Positions 26,091 to 33,272 of a stretch of 33,272 nucleotides of DNA are shown here, one piece after another. Made by a program: the position numbers and the translations under genes. Within the stretch, counting starts at the first letter, position 1, and each line of letters begins with the position of its first letter. Source of the stretch: an uncultured Alphaproteobacteria bacterium (GTDB lineage Bacteria; Pseudomonadota; Alphaproteobacteria; CAAHEQ01; UBA3637); assembly GCA_947629595.1 (NCBI GenBank), contig CANREI010000004.1, positions 1-33,272 of the forward strand. The letters run 5' to 3'. The notes under the pieces are model-generated. The model ran no database searches. It was not told where the DNA came from and was given only the letters and a program-made list of their open reading frames with translations.

Positions 26091-27611
26091 ATGACAAGAA
26101 AATTAAAAAAACAAATTGAAACACGCTCTCAAAGCGGCCGGAGCATGATTGAAATGCTGGGGGTGCTGGCGATTATTGCCGTTCTGTCCATCGGTGGGAT
26201 TGTGGGCTATAAATTAGCTATGAACTACTATCAGGCCGATCAGATTGCGAATGAAATTAACTTAATGCGTAACGATTTAAAGGTTAAATATGCTCTGGGG
26301 AATGAAGAATTGTTATTGGGGGACCCTTATGATGATACACCCGCAGATGAAAATTACAGCGGGCATTTATCAACACAATATGATCGTTATCCCGTTGATT
26401 ATGATTGCATCCGCAAAGACAAAGCAGAATTTTATAATTGTCGCGAAACAGATGCTTATTATATTAAAGTGGGAAATGTTTCGAAAGGCGTCTGTAAGCC
26501 CCTCGCAACGCTTCTTAATGGCATGGACGGTTTAATGTATATGGAAATCAATAAAGAAGTTTATAAAGAAAATGATTTATGCACGAGTGATGAAAATAAT
26601 GAAATTTATATTGAATTTGATGCGGAAGAAGTGAATGGAAACTATGATTCGAATCGTCCCGAAGGTTGGTGCACTGATGATGACGATTGTGACGCTTCAA
26701 GACCTATTTGTGATATAGAAAATAATGAATGCGTGGAATGTATAGATTATACGGATTGCACGGATTCCACCAAACCCCGTTGTAATGTTGAACAAGGTAA
26801 TTGCGAATCGTGTCCGCCGGAAACGCCTAAATGGAACGGCGAAGAGTGTGTGGAATGTTTATCGTCTGCCGATTGCACGAATCTCGATAAACCAAATTGT
26901 AACGCAGGGACAAACACATGTGAAGCATGCCCGCCGGAAAAACCATTATGGAACGGCTCAAATTGTGAAGCTTGCCCTGAAGATGAACCGTGGAACGGCG
27001 AATCTTGCGGATGCAGAAGTAATGATGATTGCGAAACGGATGAATATTGCTCTATGTTGTGGCGTACAGGTGATATATGTCAAATTGCCGAAACAGGAAA
27101 GTGTAAAAAATTAGGCCATTATCAGAAAGAACAGTTTGATAATGAAACCTACTATGTATCAGATGAAACAATGACATGGTGGAGTGCTCAAAATTACTGT
27201 CAAGCCCTTACGCGCACAACAGATTGCGGCGGTAACATGGTGAGTTGGAGCAAACTCAATTTGCAATGCGCCAATGAAATTGTGGTTCAAGATGGTTGTA
27301 AATGCAGTGATGAAAATTGTAATTTGGATCACCAAGTCAAACAATGTCAACGATTAAGTCTCGCCGAAGGTATCCATTTGTATTGCAAAAAAGATACTGC
27401 CGGAACAAGCGGTTCATCAAATATTCCGGATAAACTGAAAACATTACGAGAAACGTTTTTTAACAATGACTCCGAAAGTTTTGTTTGGCTTAATGACGGA
27501 AATAATCCTTGCTATGCGTGGGTTATCGGACCAAACGGAATTGTTACCGCTCGTCCGCGATATTACGGTAGAGATATCTTGGTGAGCGACGGCCATGCCT
27601 TTTGTTATTAA
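26091..27611 (+). CDS. Pilin-like N-terminus, Cys-rich modules and C-type-lectin-like C-terminus (paralogue of 23060-24637)
   Basis: QSGRSMIEMLGVLAIIAVLSIGGIVGYKLAMNYYQADQIANEINLMRNDLKVKYALGNEELLLGDPYDD; CPPETPKWNGEEC/CPPEKPLWNGSNC modules; MTWWSAQNYCQAL...FVWLNDGNNPCYAWVI...AFCY. Confidence 0.8.
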   Translation: MTRKLKKQIETRSQSGRSMIEMLGVLAIIAVLSIGGIVGYKLAMNYYQADQIANEINLMRNDLKVKYALGNEELLLGDPYDDTPADENYSGHLSTQYDRYPVDYDCIRKDKAEFYNCRETDAYYIKVGNVSKGVCKPLATLLNGMDGLMYMEINKEVYKENDLCTSDENNEIYIEFDAEEVNGNYDSNRPEGWCTDDDDCDASRPICDIENNECVECIDYTDCTDSTKPRCNVEQGNCESCPPETPKWNGEECVECLSSADCTNLDKPNCNAGTNTCEACPPEKPLWNGSNCEACPEDEPWNGESCGCRSNDDCETDEYCSMLWRTGDICQIAETGKCKKLGHYQKEQFDNETYYVSDETMTWWSAQNYCQALTRTTDCGGNMVSWSKLNLQCANEIVVQDGCKCSDENCNLDHQVKQCQRLSLAEGIHLYCKKDTAGTSGSSNIPDKLKTLRETFFNNDSESFVWLNDGNNPCYAWVIGPNGIVTARPRYYGRDILVSDGHAFCY

Positions 27612-27702
27612 AAAACAAGAAAATGAAAGCCTCCGTTATGTAAAAAGACAGTACAAAAAATTGTTCGTTTTATTAAAAACAAAACGTTGATTTTAACCTT
27701 TT

Positions 27703-28095
27703 TTATTTTTGAACGCTCTTCTTGCGGGCTTTGGCCTGCCCTTTTCTTTTTAAACCGCTTTTTAACGCTTTCGGCTTTTCGTTATGATAAACAATTTCGC
27801 TTTTTTCAAACTCTTGCTTAAATGCCGGCTTGGCAATTTTTAACAACACAAAACGCGTAAGCATAAACACGCAGAAAATCAACAAAAGCCGTGCCATATT
27901 CTGCTCGGCAAACAACAGGGCTATAAATATCAGCAAAAAAATGCGTAAAGCGCCCGAAAAGAATAAAATCATCATCGGATGCGTTGATTTTCGCACAATA
28001 CCCATGGTTCGCCAGAGTAAATAAAAGTAAATCAGACATAAAACAACGCCCACAATGAAAGAAACAATTATATCCGAACCCGTTAATAAATGCAT
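27703..28095 (-). CDS. Small membrane protein resembling N-ATPase AtpR
   Basis: Three predicted TM helices with GALRIFLLIFIALLF...LLIFCVFMLTRFVLLK; basic C-terminal tail. Confidence 0.4.
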   Translation of the reverse strand: MHLLTGSDIIVSFIVGVVLCLIYFYLLWRTMGIVRKSTHPMMILFFSGALRIFLLIFIALLFAEQNMARLLLIFCVFMLTRFVLLKIAKPAFKQEFEKSEIVYHNEKPKALKSGLKRKGQAKARKKSVQK

Positions 28096-28097
28096 TT

Positions 28098-29672
28098 TTA
28101 CTCCTTTTGTTCATTAACATCAATGCTGGCCTGCGCCAAAATTTTAACGGCAGCCGCAATGGTATCGTTTCGCTCCCTGTTTGTGTTAATACAATGCCAA
28201 TCAATCACGCCGATATGCGCCGATAATTGCTCCTCCAGCTGTTCGCTGTTGCGAATGTCCGACGGATTGCGCTTGCGAGTCTTAACCCGTGACAAGCGCA
28301 CATCAAGCGGGGCCTCAATCCAAAGCCCCACAAAAGGCACCGACATTTTTTGCGCCAAACTTTCCACTTTTTTCCGTTCCTTTTCGTTATGAAACAAGGC
28401 ATCTATAATCACGACGGACCCCACGGATAACGCCGTTTGCGCCTGTTGACGCAACACATCATACACCACCTGTTCAAAGGCCGGCGTTTGATATGATTTT
28501 GACAGCTTTTCATTCAAAGGACAACCCGCCATTTGCTTTTTCACCACATCATCGCGCAAAATAACGGCTCCGGGCGCCGGATTTAACAACCCGCCCAACT
28601 CGCGCGCCACACGCGATTTTCCGCTGCCCGAAAATCCGCCGCAGGCAATGAGTGCCGGCTTATTTAAACCCAAAAAGTGAACGGCTAAATTAAAATATCG
28701 TTGCGCGCTTTTTTGCGCTTCTTCTTTTTCTTTATCTGCCACCAGAAGCGATTTGCGCGCGCACATAACCGCTCGTGAAGCCGCCCGCATGGATTGATAT
28801 AACGGCAACAACGGATAACCCGACGTATCATTGGTATACGCCAGATAGTGATTAAATAAAATATTGGCCAGCCGTCTTAATCCGCGCCGTTCGAAATCCA
28901 TCAATAAAGAGGCTAAATCATAAAGCGTATCAATGCAATCCAGCGACTCGTTATATTCAATCGGACTGAAAAATAAATATTTGCCGTTATCTCGGGCAAT
29001 ATTGCTTAACAACAATTCCCCGTGACATTTTCGCACATATCCGCCCTTTTGACGTAACGCAATCAGCGGGGCTTGTCGCGCTAAAAATTGTAAACTCTTT
29101 TGCGTGAGTTTCTGCAAACGCTGCGACGGAATAAACGTTGTGAAATCCGACAAACTGACGGCAATACCTTTAATCACGTTTTGAATATCAGTATAGGACC
29201 ATTTGGTGCGAAACGTTTTGGCTTTGCAATGCAAATCGGCCAGCTGCTCGGCCAAATCCATCACTTCAAAGCGATCAAAATCAGCCTCGGGCAAAATAGC
29301 GCCCAAAATCTCGGATTTTTTAAGCCGCCGCATCACCAAAATCGAATCAACTTCAACACCGACCTGTCCGCCGAAAACAATCTGCCCGTTCGGCAATTGT
29401 CTCACCGAACGAATGCCGATAATCAGGTGGGGTGCATAAACCGTACTGCGACGCATTTCCCGCACACAGGCAACACGCCTTTTTTGCGGCGTTGAAAAAT
29501 CAACATTCGGCAACAAAACCGCGCGTTTGAGTTTTAACACATAATCGCCCGCCAGAAATAACAAGGCAATGTGCGATTGCAACAACTCCACCGACGAGAC
29601 ATGCCATGCGGCCGGATAAATTTCCGGTTGCAACAAAGCCTGAATAATGTTTTCCTGATCGTATAATATCAT
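28098..29672 (-). CDS. Bifunctional aminoglycoside-phosphotransferase-like / AAA P-loop kinase protein (COG2187/COG0645 type)
   Basis: LFLAGDYVLKLKRAVLLPNVDFSTPQKRRVACVREM; LKCHGELLLSN-like segment; P-loop ACGGFSGSGKSRVARELG. Confidence 0.75.
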   Translation of the reverse strand: MILYDQENIIQALLQPEIYPAAWHVSSVELLQSHIALLFLAGDYVLKLKRAVLLPNVDFSTPQKRRVACVREMRRSTVYAPHLIIGIRSVRQLPNGQIVFGGQVGVEVDSILVMRRLKKSEILGAILPEADFDRFEVMDLAEQLADLHCKAKTFRTKWSYTDIQNVIKGIAVSLSDFTTFIPSQRLQKLTQKSLQFLARQAPLIALRQKGGYVRKCHGELLLSNIARDNGKYLFFSPIEYNESLDCIDTLYDLASLLMDFERRGLRRLANILFNHYLAYTNDTSGYPLLPLYQSMRAASRAVMCARKSLLVADKEKEEAQKSAQRYFNLAVHFLGLNKPALIACGGFSGSGKSRVARELGGLLNPAPGAVILRDDVVKKQMAGCPLNEKLSKSYQTPAFEQVVYDVLRQQAQTALSVGSVVIIDALFHNEKERKKVESLAQKMSVPFVGLWIEAPLDVRLSRVKTRKRNPSDIRNSEQLEEQLSAHIGVIDWHCINTNRERNDTIAAAVKILAQASIDVNEQKE

Positions 29673-29869
29673 TTTATCTTGCCTTTAATTTTTTTATTAT
29701 ATGCCTTTTCAAAAACATTTCAATCTTTTTTTTATTCTCGGCTTTCGAAAATAATCAGTCGGAAGATAAAAATTATTTTTTTCAAAAAAATATACTTTTT
29801 TTTGTTTTTTTCATAGATTTTTTGAAAAATTTGATTATATAATATATCAACCGAAGAACGGAGATAAAA

Positions 29870-30820
29870 ATGGCCAATCCTTATGATTTACTGGGTATAA
29901 AAAAAACAGCGACCGCCGATGAGATAAAAAAAGCCTATCGTAAATTGGCGCGAACGTTGCATCCCGATGTCAATCCCGATAAAAGCGCCGCCGATAAGTT
30001 CAAAGCCGTAACGGCAGCATACGACTTGTTATCCGACCCCGATAAACGACGGCGCTTTGATGCCGGTGAAATTGACGGTGAGGGAAATCCCACCCCGTTC
30101 GGCGGCGGATTTAACGGTGCCGGCGGATTCGGCGGCGGGAACGGCTTTCAAGGCGCCCGTTATGCCGGGCATCAAATCAATCCCGAAGATTTAGCTGCCA
30201 TGTTCGGGGGCGGATTCGGCTCATCGGGCGGATTCGGCGGTTTCGACTTTTCCGATTTATTCGGTATGGGACAAGCCGGTGCCGGCAAACGGCGCGCATC
30301 GGCTTCTGAGGAACCGATTGACAATGATATTACCTACACACTCTCCATTCCGTTTGATTTATCCGTCACCGGCGGTGAAACAACCGTTTCACTCGACAAC
30401 GGTAAACGATTGAAAGTGAAAATTCCCGCCGGTGTAACCGACGAATCCGTTTTGCGCTTAAAAGGACAGGGAAAATCCGGTTTCGGTCGCACGGGTGATG
30501 CGCTTATTAAAATTATTGTTCAAAAAAGCACTCTTTACACGCGCGAAGGCAATCATATTCTGGTAACCGTTCCCATCAGCCTGAAAGAAGCGATTTTGGG
30601 TGCCAAAATTACCGTTCCGACTCCTTTCGGTGCCGTTCGAATGAATATTCCGCCCTATTCCGGCAGCGGCAAAGTGTTACGCTTAAAAGGCAAAGGTATT
30701 AAGGATAAAGGCGATTTGTTGGTCACCTTAACCGTGACGCTGCCCGATAAACCCGATACCGCTTTAACCGATTTTATGAAATCGTGGGAGGAACCGTATC
30801 AAAATTTACGGCAGTTTTAA
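29870..30820 (+). CDS. DnaJ-family (CbpA-like) co-chaperone
   Basis: J domain NPYDLLGIKKTATADEIKKAYRKLARTLHPDVNPD; Gly/Phe region; DnaJ C-terminal domain; no zinc-finger Cys. Confidence 0.92.
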   Translation: MANPYDLLGIKKTATADEIKKAYRKLARTLHPDVNPDKSAADKFKAVTAAYDLLSDPDKRRRFDAGEIDGEGNPTPFGGGFNGAGGFGGGNGFQGARYAGHQINPEDLAAMFGGGFGSSGGFGGFDFSDLFGMGQAGAGKRRASASEEPIDNDITYTLSIPFDLSVTGGETTVSLDNGKRLKVKIPAGVTDESVLRLKGQGKSGFGRTGDALIKIIVQKSTLYTREGNHILVTVPISLKEAILGAKITVPTPFGAVRMNIPPYSGSGKVLRLKGKGIKDKGDLLVTLTVTLPDKPDTALTDFMKSWEEPYQNLRQF

Positions 30821-31088
30821 TTTTTTATCCGTTTATTTTTGCCGATGATTTGATAAACCCTCATCAATGTTTTTGCAAATTGATTCGATAAAAAATAAAA
30901 ATCCGCGCGATGCATTTTTTTGTCAAATGACAAAAAAGTAAGTACAAAGGAATTACTTTTTTGACTAAAAAAAAGCATTTTTTTCACTTTTTTAAAAAAA
31001 AATGACTTTTTTTCAATTTTGTCTATTTCCATCTTTTTAAAATAAGTGTATAGTAAAAAGCAGAATCTAAATTGATGAGGAGAAAACC

Positions 31089-32078
31089 ATGGAAGAAATT
31101 ATTTTCCCAAACCAAATCAGAATGTTTCGGCGTGTTCGCGGTAAAACCATGAAAAGCCTGGCTGATATTTTAAATTTGAGTTTATCGGCCATCAGTAAAA
31201 TTGAAAAAGGCTATCGAAGAATCGATGAGGAACAATTGGCCAAAATTTCCAAATTTTTGGATTGTCCGCCCGAATCGTTGTTTGTATCGGAAAAGTCTTC
31301 CCAACCCGAAGTGATTAAGGCTTGGAAACGGGAACAGGATCGGCGACGGAAAATCAATTCCGGCAGCGGATTAAAAACATTGGGTGCCGGTCTTCGTTAT
31401 TTGAGAGGGCAAAAAGGATTAACCTTGCAAACCGTTTCAAAAGGGGCCAAAATGACCTTATCGGTTTATCATCGCATTGAAATGGGGCAACGTGAAGTTG
31501 ATGAAAAAACATTTAAAGATATTGCACACGCGCTGGGCTTTTCCGAAAGCGATTTACAATTAAAAATTTATGAATTGGATATGTCGGGCGCCTTGGATGA
31601 ATTAAAGCAAAATGAAGGAAAAGGCGGTATTTTTGCCAGCAAAGGCGGCTATAACGATTTACCCGTCAGTCGTTTTATGTTACGGGCGGCCGATTCGCAG
31701 GAAGTCACCGTTCCCATTTTCGGATTTCCGCGTGAAGGCGGGGCCATTCGCATCAATAAAGATCAACCGATCGGCTCGATTTTGTGTCCGTCCAACATGT
31801 CATTTGATCCGCAAATGTATGCCGTTCGAATGAAAGTTCAGGCGTTGGGTGACGTGATTCCCGTTGATTCGGTTTTAGTCGTCTCGCCGCGCACAACCCC
31901 CAAAAAAGGAGACTTGGCCTTATTGCAAATTACGGAAGATGATGTTTTACCGGTTACGGTAACCGATGAAACCGGTGAACAAATTTCCGTATTAAGTCCC
32001 ATTCGGGCCGAAACGTTTACCATTGCCAAACAAAGGTTTGAAAAATTGCATCGAATTGTGATGATTGTGTTTTCATAA
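31089..32078 (+). CDS. Regulator with two XRE-like HTH domains and an S24/LexA-like C-terminal domain
   Basis: RMFRRVRGKTMKSLADILNLSLSAISKIEKGYRRI and LRYLRGQKGLTLQTVSKGAKMTLSVYHRIEMGQREV; C-terminal VPIFGFPREGG...MYAVRMKVQALGDVIPVDSVLVVSPRTTPKKGDLALLQI. Confidence 0.82.
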   Translation: MEEIIFPNQIRMFRRVRGKTMKSLADILNLSLSAISKIEKGYRRIDEEQLAKISKFLDCPPESLFVSEKSSQPEVIKAWKREQDRRRKINSGSGLKTLGAGLRYLRGQKGLTLQTVSKGAKMTLSVYHRIEMGQREVDEKTFKDIAHALGFSESDLQLKIYELDMSGALDELKQNEGKGGIFASKGGYNDLPVSRFMLRAADSQEVTVPIFGFPREGGAIRINKDQPIGSILCPSNMSFDPQMYAVRMKVQALGDVIPVDSVLVVSPRTTPKKGDLALLQITEDDVLPVTVTDETGEQISVLSPIRAETFTIAKQRFEKLHRIVMIVFS

Positions 32079-32093
32079 AGAAAGGAACAGAAA

Positions 32094-33272
32094 ATGGATG
32101 AGCGCACACCGCTTGATCAGGATAATCAGCTTTTATATGCGTTTTTAAATCGCAAAAAAACGCGCGATAATCAAGCTGCCGTGACGGCTCAACGGTTAGT
32201 CAATCTGTTTCGCCAACTTTCTTCTTTCAGCCCCGAATTTGTCGCACAATATAATCAAATGCTTTTAGGCGCCAATGATGAAATTCAAATGATGTTACAA
32301 GATATTGTCGGCGGGCCGACCGTTCGGCAATATTTAACCTATCTAAAACAGGCATACGGGCAAGCGGTTAACGAGCAGGAGGGCAGTGAAAAAACGTCTG
32401 TTTCATCCGTGAATACGGGCTATTTACCCTCTGCCGATGATGATACACCGTTTTATAAAACGGCATTGGGTTTTGGCGAAGCGGCTCCCAAACCATCCAG
32501 CGAACCGATTGTTACCATTCAAGATTTTACCAAATGGCAAAAATCACAAGAGGCCTTGATCAGAAAAGCCATGATGGCTCAAAATAAGGCTATTTCAAAA
32601 CTGGCACTGGCTTTATCCGAAAAGAAAAACACTGTCGACAATCAACCGACACCGCCAATTCAATCGGCCTATCCGCAGTCGCCGTTTCATATGCCGCAAC
32701 CCTCAACTCCTTATGTGAATCAAGCCGTCGGAACTCATTTACAATCCGATTTAACGCAATTTGAAGAACCAAATCCGGTTATGCAAAACAGCTTCTCTTC
32801 TTCGGATAACGGCAATCAGCCTGTTTTATCGGAAAACACGGCTGCATCGGAAATATCCGAAACCACAGCACCGCTTGAAGAACCGACAGCATTTGAATCG
32901 TTTGAAGAGACCGCCGCGACAACAGATAACACGTTTAATCTTCCCGAAGAAAGCGTTGAAGCACCTGTTTCGTTTGAAGAAACCGCAACAACAGATAACA
33001 CGTTTAATCTTCCCGAAGAAACCGTTGAAGCACCTGTTTCGTTTGAAGAAACCGCAACAACAACAGATAACACGTTTGCCCTTCCCGAAGAAGCCGTTGA
33101 AGCACCTGTTTCGTTTGAAGAAACCGCCGCGACAACAGATAACACGTTTGCTCTTCCCGAAGAAGCCGTTGAAGCACCTGTTTCGTTTGAAGAAACCGCC
33201 GCAACAACAGATAACACGTTTGCCCTTCCCGAAGAAACCGTTGAAGCACCTGTTTCGTTTGAAGAACCCGCC
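32094..33272 (+). CDS. Uncharacterised repeat-rich protein, 3' truncated by window edge
   Basis: GGAACAGAAA-ATG at 32094, frame open for 393 codons to the edge (absent from the ORF track, which lists closed ORFs); MDERTPLDQDNQLLYAFLNRKKTRDNQAAVTAQRLVNLFRQLSSFSPEF... Confidence 0.75.
   Translation, partial: MDERTPLDQDNQLLYAFLNRKKTRDNQAAVTAQRLVNLFRQLSSFSPEFVAQYNQMLLGANDEIQMMLQDIVGGPTVRQYLTYLKQAYGQAVNEQEGSEKTSVSSVNTGYLPSADDDTPFYKTALGFGEAAPKPSSEPIVTIQDFTKWQKSQEALIRKAMMAQNKAISKLALALSEKKNTVDNQPTPPIQSAYPQSPFHMPQPSTPYVNQAVGTHLQSDLTQFEEPNPVMQNSFSSSDNGNQPVLSENTAASEISETTAPLEEPTAFESFEETAATTDNTFNLPEESVEAPVSFEETATTDNTFNLPEETVEAPVSFEETATTTDNTFALPEEAVEAPVSFEETAATTDNTFALPEEAVEAPVSFEETAATTDNTFALPEETVEAPVSFEEPA
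32904..33272 (+). repeat. ~72-bp tandem coding repeats (EETAATTDNTFALPEEAVEAPVSF)
   Basis: At least five copies of gaagaaaccgc(cgc)gacaacagataacacgttt..cttcccgaagaa..cgttgaagcacctgtttcgttt with in-frame 3-nt length variation. Confidence 0.92.

Noticed and set aside
24651-26119. Conserved leader peptide (MQYQxxIK..FYQ.LRVILP.N.RCIK.TFILCY) upstream of both pilin-like genes
   Set aside because: Frame is intact and an SD-like GGAGG is present in one copy, but most codon differences between the copies are non-synonymous, which fits conserved DNA/RNA better than a selected peptide.
30817-31032. Minus-strand 71-aa Lys/Phe-rich ORF
   Set aside because: Low-complexity AT-rich intergenic translation with no recognisable domain or convincing ribosome-binding site.
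32816-33217. Minus-strand ORFs with SSNETGAST repeats
   Set aside because: Antisense of the open repeat-rich plus-strand ORF starting at 32094, which has a start codon and ribosome-binding site.

Overview
This is a low/mid-GC chromosomal window, most likely from an alphaproteobacterium (inference from gene content, including a BamF-like lipoprotein after lspA). Much of it is ordinary core genome: 3' end of kdsB, ffh-rpsP-rimM-trmD-rplS, lepA, lspA, pgi, mutL and a DnaJ-family gene. Accessory content includes a secreted MORN/YwqK-type repeat protein coupled to a two-gene ChrA transporter, a CsoR/FrmR-fold regulator that appears to lack its metal ligands, an OprB-like porin with an 11-mer-repeat extension, an orphan VirD4-type coupling ATPase next to a pentapeptide-repeat protein, and a repeat-rich ORF running off the right edge. 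The most unusual segment is ~22.8-27.6 kb. Two divergent genes encode pilin-like N-termini, Cys-rich modules and a C-type-lectin-like C-terminus, with homologous ~190 bp leaders in inverted orientation. Between them lie six copies of a nested-hairpin element (~67-71 nt) with compensatory base changes, and a seventh copy sits in the 3' region of the left gene. The left gene ends in 23 consecutive NNY codons followed by a hairpin, which resembles the variable region of a diversity-generating retroelement (DGR) target. No reverse transcriptase or template repeat was seen in the window. All family calls come from reading the sequence; no searches were run.
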